Below, one piece after another: positions 1 to 64,000 of a stretch of 64,000 nt of DNA. Source of the DNA: Enchytraeus crypticus (taxonomy: Eukaryota > Annelida > Clitellata > Enchytraeida > Enchytraeidae); NCBI GenBank assembly GCA_905160935.1, contig CAJHZI010000371.1, positions 48,501 to 112,500 of the forward strand, in the 5' to 3' direction. The notes beneath the pieces were generated by a model. The model was not told where the DNA came from and did no database searches. It saw nothing but the letters and a program-made list of their open reading frames with translations. The position numbers and the translations under genes are program-made. Positions within the stretch are counted from its first letter, which is position 1. Each line of letters opens with the position of its first letter.

Positions 1-11
1 GTGATAAGATC

Positions 12-518
12 ATGTCATCACAGGTTAAACTTGATGAATGTATTGTTGATGAAGATTGTTCATGTAAGGACATTCAGCATAATAAGGTCATGTCGTCACA
101 GATTAAACTAGACGAAGGACAGTGTGCTCTTCCATTGTCACTGACAAGTGAGGTAAACGAGTTGCTTAGCAACAGTGAATCAGACATGAAACCATCAATG
201 AGCTGGAAATGTAAATTAGAAAAGGATTTAACGTTAAAGTCTCAGTGTATTGATTTCATGAATGATGCTAACGGAGAGTCAAGTCAGTCAGAGGATCATT
301 TGATTCCAGTATGTGAGAAATATTTCCCAATAGCAGTTGGTGATATAAAGGTCACGAAATCAGTTAAACAGTGTTACACTATTGTGAATGAAGAGTGTAA
401 GTTAGCTAAACTTTGTGAATGTTATTTTGCGTTTCACAAGTTGAAGAATTATTTTGTGTGGTTTTGCATTGTGTTGAACAATTGCTTAACAAGATCAAGT
501 ATTTCTTGGAAAGGATAA
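12..518 (+). CDS. Unidentified reading frame, open at the left edge
   Basis: 168 codons from the first ATG. The frame is open to base 3 upstream of it, so the true start may lie outside the window. The N-terminal part has an imperfect internal repeat, DKIMSSQVKLDE and NKVMSSQIKLDE, spaced about 26 residues apart. The rest is acidic and Ser/Lys-rich and moves to a Cys-rich and hydrophobic tail (LCECYFAFHKLKNYFVWFC). It stops at 516-518. I do not recognise a family. It could be the C-terminal exon of a host gene or the end of a transposable-element protein. Confidence 0.4.
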   Translation: MSSQVKLDECIVDEDCSCKDIQHNKVMSSQIKLDEGQCALPLSLTSEVNELLSNSESDMKPSMSWKCKLEKDLTLKSQCIDFMNDANGESSQSEDHLIPVCEKYFPIAVGDIKVTKSVKQCYTIVNEECKLAKLCECYFAFHKLKNYFVWFCIVLNNCLTRSSISWKG

Positions 519-902
519 TCTAATGAGTTTTGTTAAAGTGAAACACATTAAGCTTATTGTCAGACCGATTAATTGTGTTTGTTAGAGTCAGATTGTGAAT
601 AAGATATTACTAATGTGTTCTAATGTAATATTTTGTGGTTCATTGATTGGTTTTTTTGTAAGTGTTTGTAGTTAATTATAAGGTGATAATTATAACGTTG
701 TATAACATTGCTTGAAGTAGATAATGAACAGTGAAGATATATGTTTTCTTTTGATCTGATTATATGATGCAGATGATTATTATTTTGTACAAGGTCATGA
801 TTATTATGAGTAGTCACAGTTACAAAATGTGTTCCAATTACTTAAAGTTTATGGACTGTAAAAGTTATATTGATGTTTACGTTTTAAAGTTGAATTTATT
901 GT
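519..902. other. AT-rich sequence with no recognised gene
   Basis: Follows the stop of the reading frame at the left edge. No open frame of note, no clear repeat; it could be a 3' untranslated region or unique intergenic DNA. Confidence 0.3.
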
Positions 903-1066
903 AGTTGTACTTAAAAAGCTGGTAAAAAGCTGGTAAAGCTAAGGTTAATGTCAGTTTCCTCACTCGAAAGCGATGTCAGTGGCGGGCGAGCCCAGGATTG
1001 GAACTCGCATCAACTGATCTGCGGTCGAGTATCTTACCGACTTCGCCACTGGCTCCAGCCAGTGCT
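903..1066 (-). mobile_element. tRNA-derived SINE copy
   Basis: Read on the minus strand it has an A box (TGGCGAAGTCGG) and a B box (GAGTTCCAATCC) as in pol III tRNA promoters. A body with GAGTGAGGAAACTGAC follows, then an AGCTTT-type tail. The same unit recurs at 16133-16275, 24241-24386, 30391-30482, 30585-30650, 44566-44696 and 56085-56155. This copy has a duplicated AAAAGCTGGT in its tail. Confidence 0.85.
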
Positions 1067-1221
1067 ACAAGGTGTTGCTACAAGGTGTACCAAAATATTG
1101 GGACTCTTTTTATTGAAACATAACGTTTTAATGTATTGCGAATTTAATTTTAATAGTTTAGTTTATAATTATTATAAATGTTAATTTGTATTTCATAAAT
1201 GTTACAAGTATAAATAAACAT

Positions 1222-1556
1222 TTTGATTTTAATAAGTTTTTAATTTTTAAATCCAGTACCAAAAGTGACTAAGATATACCTTAGTCACTTTTGGTACTGG
1301 ATTTAAAAATTAAAAACTTATTAAAATCGAAATTTTTCAGTTGACTTTTAAAAGATTTGACAATATTTGCTAAGACAATACTGTCTGGTATGGAGTTCCA
1401 AGGTTCGCATATCCTGGAAGAAAAGAAGTATTTGCGTGTATCAAGTTTAGGATAATTGATTACTAATTTAAAAGAATTTCCCCTTGATTTTCTATTAGAG
1501 ACCTCAAGACCATAGCTATCAATATCCCCTTCCACTAATCCATTCAGGATTTTTTA

Positions 1557-1616
<60 letters not shown>

Positions 1617-1683
1617 CTACAACTGAAGATTTTGATTTTAATAAGCTTTTAATTTTTAAATCCAGTACCAAAAGTGACTAAGG

Positions 1684-1690
<7 letters not shown>
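1222..1690 (-). mobile_element. LINE 3'-terminal fragment with inverted and direct copies of its end
   Basis: The minus strand of 1281-1535 reads RGNSFKLVINYPKLDTRKYF and then FFSSRICEPWNSIPDSIVL, the C-terminal end of a CR1/Rex-like reverse-transcriptase protein. Its last 50 or so bases occur three times: inverted at 1222-1275, in place at 1276-1330, and inverted at 1630-1690 beyond a (TA)n array. The first two form a tight hairpin with arms of about 55 bp. This terminal arrangement is odd for a LINE and is listed as a finding. Confidence 0.75.
1559..1614. repeat. (TA)n microsatellite
   Basis: Pure TA dinucleotides. Open frames through such arrays (Tyr-Ile repeats) are artefacts. Confidence 0.97.
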
Positions 1691-1752
<62 letters not shown>

Positions 1753-1753
1753 G

Positions 1754-1786
<33 letters not shown>

Positions 1787-1795
1787 GTATATATA
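1685..1795. repeat. (TA)n microsatellite with CA/TG interruptions
   Basis: TA dinucleotides interrupted by single C or G changes, following the third copy of the LINE end. Confidence 0.95.
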
Positions 1796-2294
1796 TTTCT
1801 AGATTTCTCGGTATGGATTGTAATACATGTTCATTTTAAATTGATCACCGATTAGTTATACAATTAAAACAAAACGTATGTAATATTTTAAGATTTTGAA
1901 TATGCTGGTGTTTTCAATTTTATTCGTAAACAAGTTTTAATGTATTAAGATACTTTTTCCTGCTAATATGTAGGGGTAATTTGAAATAATTTTATGCTTA
2001 GAATGAATGTCTTTACTGCCATAAACTTTTAACTGCTTTATATGATTTATTTTGCTATGTGTTAGGGCACATGTTAGTGCCTTCGTGGCCTTTGTGTCCT
2101 TTTGCGCTTTATCTCCATATATTTCTGGTGTACGATTTTACCGAAGTGAAATAAACGTGATTCAATTCAATTTATGTTATCGAATGTGCACAAATAAAGA
2201 CGTTATGTTCCATCTAGCGTCGGCAATGCTACTGAAGAGTCGAGTAACTCTTCCACAGCAAGACCTTTCAGCAGTGACTTCAAATTGAAAACTC

Positions 2295-2860
2295 ATTGCA
2301 AAAGCATTTTAGTTCAGTGAGATTCTTGCCGAATATCATGATTTATTAAGACATACGTCAGTCATTTAATTGTAAGTATGTCAATTTGATTACAGAATAT
2401 ACTGATTTAAAATCAGTATATTTTGTTGTAGATGAATAAAAATTCAACATAATATTATGGTTAACTTAACGCAATCAACTGAATTATTTGTGTGTATAAT
2501 ACAGTATATCACCGTAAATATGATGTATGGGCCATCGTGCTTTAATTACACTAATAAATCATTAAATTAAAATTGCTTTTAATGTCGCCTCTTGTAGTCT
2601 GAAATTTAGTTACACCATATAAATATCTTAAGTACCTATGATTTTTGTAATTTTAAATATTTATTGGAACCAACCTTAACTGAATATATGCTGTTAAATA
2701 CTGTAAGAATTGTAAAAGCAGAAACTAATGTAAGTATTTGTATTGTTATTACTATCTTTATATAATGCCAAACATTCTCCATAATATTTTAATGCAGACT
2801 TTGAAAAATGGCTGAAAAGAAAAATATGAGATTCAGTTCAATTCTGCTGAGGCTGGCAGA
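2295..2860. other. AT-rich stretch, nothing recognised
   Basis: No coding signal or repeat family that I can identify. An AATAAA at about 2150 (GAAATAAACG) just upstream could end a transcript or element on the plus strand. Confidence 0.3.
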
Positions 2861-2877
2861 GGAGAAAGAACATTAAG

Positions 2878-2985
2878 AGTTCGGTTCGGTTTGGCCAAAA
2901 ACAGGGTTCGGTTCGGGTTCGGCCAGAGTCAGGGTTCAGGTTCGGCCAAAATTCCAGATTTCAGGGTTCGGTTCGATTCCCATCT
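2878..2985. repeat. GGTTCGG-rich short repeat tract
   Basis: Irregular repeats of GGTTCGG and GGTTCGGCCA in an otherwise AT-rich context. The motif resembles the edge of a satellite or a transposon end; no mirrored copy was seen nearby. Confidence 0.6.
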
Positions 2986-3222
2986 CTAATTAAGAGTCGA
3001 TGTAGCGAGTGGTTGTGGAATATTATTCTTCTACTAGGTGAGACTAAGTACAGTACGTTACCGAAAGATATTATAGAGGGGCAGTAGAAGTTCAGAAAAT
3101 GAATAAATCTAGTGAATAGTTCGTTCTGGTGTTGTGATTCGTTTCTCTTAGCTAATTATAAATCATATTTATAATATATTTGTGGCATATACTATTTATA
3201 TGCCACGGATTCCCGCTTTCAG

Positions 3223-3415
3223 ATCAATCAATCAATAAGAATTTAACGTCCGGTTCCTCGCCATAAGGCAATGTCAGGGACATCTCTTGCAGACTCTACA
3301 CAAACAGGCGCCAAAGCACCACACGATGACGACTGAGTACACAGAGACCACAAGAGAAAGCGAGATCAAAACAGTGCAAGTTGAAGATCCAAGGCAAGCA
3401 GGTCCAAATTTATAT
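3223..3415 (-). mobile_element. 3'-end fragment of the CR1-like LINE with ATTGATTG tail
   Basis: Begins with a short tail of CAATCAATCAAT, then AATTTAACGTCCGGTTCCTC, the same end found at 34375 (attached to an RT-coding body), at 22008-22310 in the opposite orientation, and at 43975-44105. The tail repeat matches the short-repeat ends of CR1-type LINEs. Confidence 0.8.
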
Positions 3416-3609
3416 TCCATAAATTTATACTTTCCGGATCATCTATTTACTCTGCAACGAGATACGAGTAAGTGAATAATAAGTATTACTTTTTATAGAA
3501 CTCTATTGGTCTGGAACACCGGACTGTTTCTCGCGAACAAGTCACTCTCTCTGCTAACCACTTCCCATTCTGATCATAAACTATACCTATTGCTCACTCG
3601 CTTTTAGAT

Positions 3610-4860
3610 ACCGAGCTAGAATTTGCTCAACGAGGTTTACCCCTCACACCAGGTCATAGGCCTACTTCACTCTGATAGTCCAGTAGATAATGTAATCCGG
3701 ATTACCGGTGATCCGACAGACGAGCCCCTACTTGTATTTCGCTGGATTCGTGGTATTTCCTTTTTTCTCGGTTCCCTCCCGGACGTACGGACAGCCCAAC
3801 ACGGATTAGTAGGCGAAACTGCCTTAGAAACACCACGTAGATCAGAGTTCCTTGGCTAAGCTAAAAGTTACAAATAATCATGACACCATGATATCGTCGG
3901 AAGTTAATGTTTGTCAAAGCCTAGTGGAAGATATAATTCTAGGTCCCACCCGAGATCTGAGACCGGTCAGAGCGCGAACCTCGGCGGGGGACGCCTACAG
4001 TGGCGACCGTGCCCACCGGGACGACAGCTCCGGCGAGAGTGCCGACCGATCCAAACACGTGCACCGAGCCGGCGGTCGCTCGGGAGATAGCTATAAGGCT
4101 ACAGATGTCAATCGGGCTCGGAGGCACGGGAAGGATCACGACCGAGACGAATATGCATACCCGGCTCGGACCTCGACGGGAGGTGTCTAAGGTGACGACC
4201 GTACGCACCGGAACGACAGCTCCGGCGAGAGTGCCGACCGAGCCAGACAAGTGCACCGAGCCGCCGGTCGTTTGTGAGATAGCTATAAGGCTACAGATGT
4301 CAACCGGGCTCGGAGGCGCGCGAAGGATCACGACCGAGACAAATATGCCTATCCGGCTCGGACCGACGAGACAGGTGGCGCCTACGGTGGCAACCACGCA
4401 CGACGGGTCGACAGTTCTGGCGAGTGGCGACCGAGCCGGCATGCGGACCGATTCAACGATCTCTCTGAGAGTAGCTACCAGCACGGACGTGCGAACCGAG
4501 CCAAGCCCGAGATCGGGCGAATGTACCGGGCCGACATCCCTGATGAAGAGGTCTATCGTCCGAAGCCCTTTGCCGAGACTCGCCGCGAGCAAGGTCGGTC
4601 TCCAATGACGGCCGCGGAGACGACCCGATCTTTCCCGGGGTAGAGAACGCCCCAGCCCCGTAGAGCCGCGGCATCCGTTGCAGAGAGACAGGCAACCTGC
4701 ACGCTCGCAACATACCCTAAACATTTCGTCAAATCCTTATATTATTTTGTTTTATCCCATGTCGTTTCATTTAAATGCACTTGTTCGTTTCATAGTAGCC
4801 TATGCACGATGTTTGTCCGTTTGTTTGTGTATACTAAAATAAATGGTTGGTGAACAAGAT
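3610..4860 (+). pseudogene. GC-rich coding-like island with three in-frame repeats and a poly(A) signal
   Basis: From about 3950 to 4720 the base composition jumps to strongly GC-rich, unlike everything around it. The plus-strand frame starting near 3852 holds three units of 64, 65 and then a diverged number of codons, starting near 4001, 4193 and 4388. Shared words are DSSGESADR, DSYKATDVNRARR, KDHDRDEYAYPARTS and, in the last unit, RADIPDEEVYRPKPFAETRR. The product would be very Arg/Asp/Ser-rich and probably disordered. The frame is not continuous throughout. After it, an AT-rich 3' part with AAAATAAATGG near 4837 looks like a poly(A) signal. I do not recognise the family; it may be the last exon of a decayed host gene or part of an element. 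Confidence 0.45.
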
Positions 4861-5190
4861 TATATATATTAGAACCATGGAAGGGAAGGAGGAAATAGGC
4901 ATCAAATAAGCCTTTTTGCTTCTTGGCCTAGTGTACCCTTATGTTATATATACTACAGGCCTACTATATGTATTTATATTTATGAAGTGTTATTCAGTGT
5001 TTAATAAGTTAACTAAAATGAAATAGTAAATCGTAAGCTATTTAGCATCACATGAATGAGGAAGGAATGATAGAACGCATTGGTTAGAATGTAACCCCAA
5101 AAAGATTTTCGAATAAGATTTTGTTTATATGGGATTACGATTTTCTAATACGATATGTTGACATCATCTATTCAACAGGTTTCAACCGGA
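4861..5190. other. AT-rich sequence, nothing recognised
   Basis: A short segment near 4872-4935 (ACCATGGAAGGGAAGGAGG...) is related to one at 50750-50810, so it belongs to a low-copy repeat. The rest shows no feature I can name. Confidence 0.3.
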
Positions 5191-5191
5191 A

Positions 5192-5264
5192 GCATCGGTG
5201 GTTTAATGGTATAGGTGCTAGACTTTAGATCACGTAGTTCGGGGTTTTATTCTGGCTCGACACA
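5192..5264 (+). pseudogene. tRNA-like sequence, degenerate
   Basis: GCATCGGTGGTTTAATGGTA matches the 5' half and A box of Gly/Glu-type tRNAs. GGGGTTTTATTCTGG sits where the B box and T loop belong but is altered, and the 3' acceptor strand does not pair well with the 5' strand. Likely a tRNA pseudogene or the head of a tRNA-derived SINE, not a working tRNA. Confidence 0.45.
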
Positions 5265-5269
5265 CTTTT

Positions 5270-6160
5270 ATTTTTTAAAGTTTGACTAAATTTTATTAGT
5301 TTCTTAGGAATATGGTATGCTAGGGTAAAGGGCAGGGATTAGGGTAGTTAAAAAAAAGTTAAATTAAAATGACCTTGTTTTTTAAAGTCTATTCAATAAG
5401 AATTAAGCTCCTTCTACAAATCTTATTATTCCAAATTCTTATTTTGGGCTACATCGAAACCACTGCGTTGATAGAATAATAAACCATAGATACGTATAGT
5501 GGTCGGCACCATTCTGTAATTAATGCCTTTTTTCTTTCAGCTATTATTTTATCTACAACTTTTATATAACATCTAACTTTTAAATTAACATCCACAGGGA
5601 CTAAGACCCCTTTAGTTAAACATGTTAAAATGGCGTTACCGTCATATATAGTCTATATGTAAATAAACAAATTACAGTAACATACGAGTATACAGACACC
5701 TGAAGAAAAACCATTACAAGCATTGAAGAAAAACTACTAAAGTCACCGAGATATAAATTTCACGTGTCTTATTTTAAAAAATTAGATTGAACAGACATAA
5801 AACATATGCGAATCAAATGTGAATTACTCAATAAATCAAAATTAAGTAAGAGCTTCACTAAACTAAATACATCAACATTTTATATAAACTATATTTGTGT
5901 TTGTCAAATTATATTAATATCTATCTGTTCATAATAGGAGCTTACTTATTTCAGCCGCTTCATAAAAATTTTAATTTTATTATCGGAATTTTCTTGGTCT
6001 CATCACACACATGACCCCGTGTTGCGTTTGGGTTGTTTGATTAGAATAGACCAATCGGTGATTGCACGCGTCGTAGAACTAAAGCATTAAGGTCCAAACC
6101 AAGGTCACAAAGGGCATTTGGTTGGTGAGCGCCTAGGCTACAGAAATAGCTAAAAAATTG
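5270..6160. other. AT-rich intergenic DNA, nothing recognised
   Basis: No open frame, RNA gene or repeat family that I can support. Lies between the tRNA-like fossil and a LINE 3' tail. Confidence 0.3.
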
Positions 6161-6164
6161 AATA

Positions 6165-6277
6165 GAACGAATAGAGGAGATTATATGGGATTGACTGGTG
6201 ATATGGTATGAAATTGAGGAGTGGAGAAGGTCTATTCGTATCCCGACCCTAGTTGAACTGGGAAGATGATGATGATT
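6165..6277 (+). mobile_element. 3' tail of the LINE family with (GAT)n end
   Basis: Contains GATTGACTGGTGATATGGT, then CTATTCGTATCCCGACCCTA and ends GATGATGATGATTA. The same end, including the GAT repeat, occurs at 26255-26360 and 54500-54610 (opposite strand), 53800-53915 (attached to an endonuclease-coding fragment) and 61300-61385. Confidence 0.7.
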
Positions 6278-6499
6278 ACAACACATGAAAACCGCTTGTG
6301 CTACCTGCCACTTGTCAGTTTTTGTTTTTGTAGTTTTCTTTAAATTTCGCATTTCCTTTCTACGGCACAGTAAACGTAGCCTTTTGTTTTCAAATATATG
6401 TTTATTAAAAGTTTTTACCATAAGATTTACGGTGAGTATTCCTACTGAGTCAAAACCATATGTTTTGCAATGTGTCTTCAAAAATCGATTGATTTTGAC

Positions 6500-7130
6500 A
6501 TAATAATAGTGTAGTTATAAATAAATAATAATTAATGTGATAATAAATAATAATTGATGTGGCTTAATGTGAACATAATCGTGACAATTGCCAATCAATT
6601 CAGCAGTACATAAAGAATGAGTGCGTTGCAAGCAATAACGAAAAAGGTAGAGACTTTAAAAACATACTAGCAATAATTGGTTTTCTCCCTTACCGTGAAA
6701 TATTTGTCTGACAATCATAATTATAATGACACAATACTCACTGTAATCTTAGTTTCTCAACAAAAACAATTCTTGTTATTTTACCAAGACTAGACTAATC
6801 AGTTTACATAAGTCTCATTAAAAAACACTGTTACATTTCTGTTAACCCTACGTTTTCCATTGCAACAGATATCCAACAAACGGCTTAAATCATAAATTTC
6901 AGCATGAATGAGAATTAGTATAATATATGAAAACGAGAAGTACGGAAAACTTGCACGGAACACCAGCAATATATTTGAGACAGAAAGCGACTAATACAAT
7001 AACAAAATGCGATTTCTTTTATATTTGTATGTCCACATTCAAGCAAGAAAACTGTGATTCACAATTAACTCTAATCCATTAGTTTAATCATAATATTATT
7101 GAATTGTCTATAATAGCAATTATGATTCAC
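6500..7130. other. AT-rich intergenic DNA, nothing recognised
   Basis: Contains a small imperfect duplication of AAATAATAATTRATGTG around 6520-6560. No coding signal seen. Confidence 0.3.
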
Positions 7131-7138
7131 CAAGTTAT

Positions 7139-8140
7139 ATGAGTCACATCTCTCTCTCTCTCTCTCCCTTAGTGCACAGCCTTTTAGTAAGTCCATTGCA
7201 TAAAACTCCTCCCCATATTTCTATCCTCTGCTTTTCTCTTCATATCAACATAGGAATAAGTAATCAAATCATCCAATATCTCAAGTCTCTGTTTCCTTCT
7301 AACATTTTTATTCTATTATTCCATTAATTACCTCGTTTAGTAAACCATTTCCTTCTCAGAACAAGATCCGTCCAGTTCCTTCTATTCTTTAGGCTGTTTA
7401 TCAATTGTCCATTTATGTCATGTCCATGTCATTGTCCATGTTTAGCAAGCTTCGTTCGTAATTTTGCCAGTCCGCTTTGATCTTCTCCATTTCTTCTCCC
7501 TAGCCACATTTCGAATTCTTCTAATTTTCTAATATCTTCCTTTCTTATTGTCCGTGTTTCACAACCGTGCAATATCGCCGTCCACACTAAAGTCATAACA
7601 ATCTTAATGTTTGTGGTTTTCTTCAAACTTTTTGTTAGTAATTCTCTTCCCTTACTGAAGGTCGCTTTTGTTTAGGCAATTCTACATTTTATTTCTGTTC
7701 CACATTTCCCATCTTCAACTACATTAGCTTAATAAAAATATTATTGAATAGTCTATAATAGTAATACAATAGCAATAATAATAATCATGATTCATGAAAC
7801 GACATGCGATTTTCCAATAATCATGTCCTAAATATATGAAATTCTTTACCTGTTCTAACTTTGTACCGTCTATATCTATATTGATCCCCTCCTCCTTTTA
7901 TAGACACTTTTATCACTTTGATTTTCTTAATGTTAATTCTCATTCCATAGTAGTGTTCATCCACAATTTTCTGTAAACCCACTTCGTTACTGGAAATTAT
8001 ACCGTGATCATTGATATATCTTACATAATTCATATCATTTATAAGTTTACCTCCAATATTTATTCCTTCTTCAATTTTATCCATTGCTTCCATTCCACCT
8101 TCATAGCCTCTGTGTAATTGTTAAATAGAAGTGGTGACAC
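7139..8140 (-). mobile_element. LINE fragment, FADDQG family, 3' end and RT C-terminal part
   Basis: Minus strand. The 3' end is (CT)n then CTTAGTGCACAGCC at 7145-7185. Inside, 7429-7626 reads MTLVWTAILHGCETRTIRKE and DIRKLEEFEMWLGRRN, and 7821-8093 reads GMRINIKKIKVIKV. These match the C-terminal region of the reverse transcriptase seen better preserved at 19766-20626. The copy is truncated at its 5' side and interrupted by AT-rich sequence near 7690-7820. Confidence 0.8.
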
Positions 8141-8146
8141 TTCTCA

Positions 8147-8258
8147 TTGATCAACAAAGCAATTTCACTACAGTTTTTAACTATAAATTCAAGTTTATTT
8201 CAGTAGCACTTTAGATATGATCTCAGATATTTTCTCTGCAGGCTCGCCTATAATGAAT
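8147..8258 (-). pseudogene. Partial duplicate of the FASN terminal exon
   Basis: This segment repeats, with few differences and one gap of about 9 nt, the stretch 8452-8572 that holds the last 20 or so codons of FASN and the first downstream bases. The duplicate still reads FIIGEPAEKISEIISKVLLK and a TAA stop, with two conservative changes against the parent. The parent's Asn codon and everything upstream are absent, so it has no catalytic histidine and no acceptor of its own that I can see. It lies about 250 bp downstream of the functional stop. Probably a local tandem duplication in the 3' flank or 3' UTR. Confidence 0.8.
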
Positions 8259-8508
8259 TCATATTACTGTAATGATAGCAAAACTAATACTATAAAAGAT
8301 TTAAATTGCAGTAATACTGTAATATCCATAACTTTCAATATGAAACAGAATCGTATACAACAGTATGCTAGAATACCAGTAACTTTCAAAAAAAACCCTT
8401 AAAATTAGTTCTCCTCCTATATAGGTATCTAATTGTTTCTAATATACGAGTATTGATCAACAAAGCAATTTCACTACAGTTAATTAGTTATGAACTATAA
8501 ACTCGAGT

Positions 8509-63830
<55,322 letters not shown>

Positions 63831-63839
63831 CTATACATA

Positions 63840-63895
63840 CATACATACATACATATATATATTCTTTTTCTTCTTGTATATATATATATATATAT
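63840..63895. repeat. (CATA)n and (TA)n tract
   Basis: Tetranucleotide CATA then TA, directly upstream of the first visible FASN exon. Confidence 0.93.
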
Positions 63896-64000
63896 ACGAC
63901 TATAAGGTTAACTACGTTAAACAACGTAAGTTAGTTATCATATGATCTCCTCCGCCAAGAGTTCTTACTTTAAGAACTTGATTTTGCAGAATCAAAACTG

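Noticed and set aside
3939-4724. Minus-strand frame of 261 codons
   Set aside because: GC-rich sequence leaves several frames open by chance. The plus-strand frame has in-frame repeats and a 3' poly(A) signal and is the better candidate.
5192-5264. Functional tRNA gene
   Set aside because: The acceptor stem does not pair and the B box is altered; kept only as a tRNA-like fossil.

Overview
The window is animal genomic DNA: AT-rich, intron-rich and crowded with transposable elements and (TA)n arrays. Its one clear host gene is animal fatty acid synthase (FASN), on the minus strand. The retrotransposon content (several non-LTR LINE families, a tRNA-derived SINE, mariner/Tc1 and hAT elements) suggests an invertebrate. 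I could not narrow the organism further from sequence alone.

FASN occupies about 8.5-63.8 kb in 17 exons, read from right to left: malonyl/acetyltransferase (exons 1-4, 63.8-55.0 kb), dehydratase (exons 5-7, 54.4-45.1 kb), pseudo-methyltransferase plus structural ketoreductase (exon 8, 34.2-32.7 kb), enoylreductase (exons 9-12, 31.7-25.7 kb), ketoreductase (exons 13-14, 25.2-21.4 kb), acyl carrier protein (exons 14-15, 21.7-15.1 kb) and thioesterase (exons 15-17, 15.5-8.5 kb). All junctions carry GT-AG signals with compatible phases. The exons sum to 6237 nt, which is 2078 codons plus a stop. The visible catalytic motifs are conserved. The N-terminal ketosynthase exons must lie beyond the right edge. 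The order and motifs match a single-chain de novo fatty acid synthase, with the pseudo-methyltransferase degenerate as in vertebrates.

The introns hold most of the repeats. One LINE family has a FADDQG reverse transcriptase and a conserved 3' stem-loop followed by (GA)n, and appears in more than ten fragments (7-21, 36-37 and 46-49 kb). CR1/L2-like LINEs occur at 34-36, 37-43 and 47-48 kb. The strongest structural find is a four-level nest at 37.1-43.3 kb: a CR1-like LINE is interrupted by a TA-flanked DNA element, which contains a mariner with TA duplication, which contains another LINE with a 7-bp duplication. Other well-resolved insertions are a hAT element with an 8-bp duplication (58.96-60.29 kb), a solo LTR with a 5-bp duplication and an empty-site comparison (22.97-23.76 kb), a foldback DNA element in three copies, and a 193-bp insertion with a 12-bp duplication inside a mariner copy (57.1-57.3 kb).

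Left of FASN (1-8.1 kb) I see an unidentified reading frame open at the left edge, a striking GC-rich coding-like island with three in-frame repeats of 64-65 codons (about 3.95-4.73 kb), a tRNA-like fossil, and LINE/SINE fragments. No novel gene system is evident. The most unusual observations concern transposon structure and a small duplication of the FASN terminal exon.
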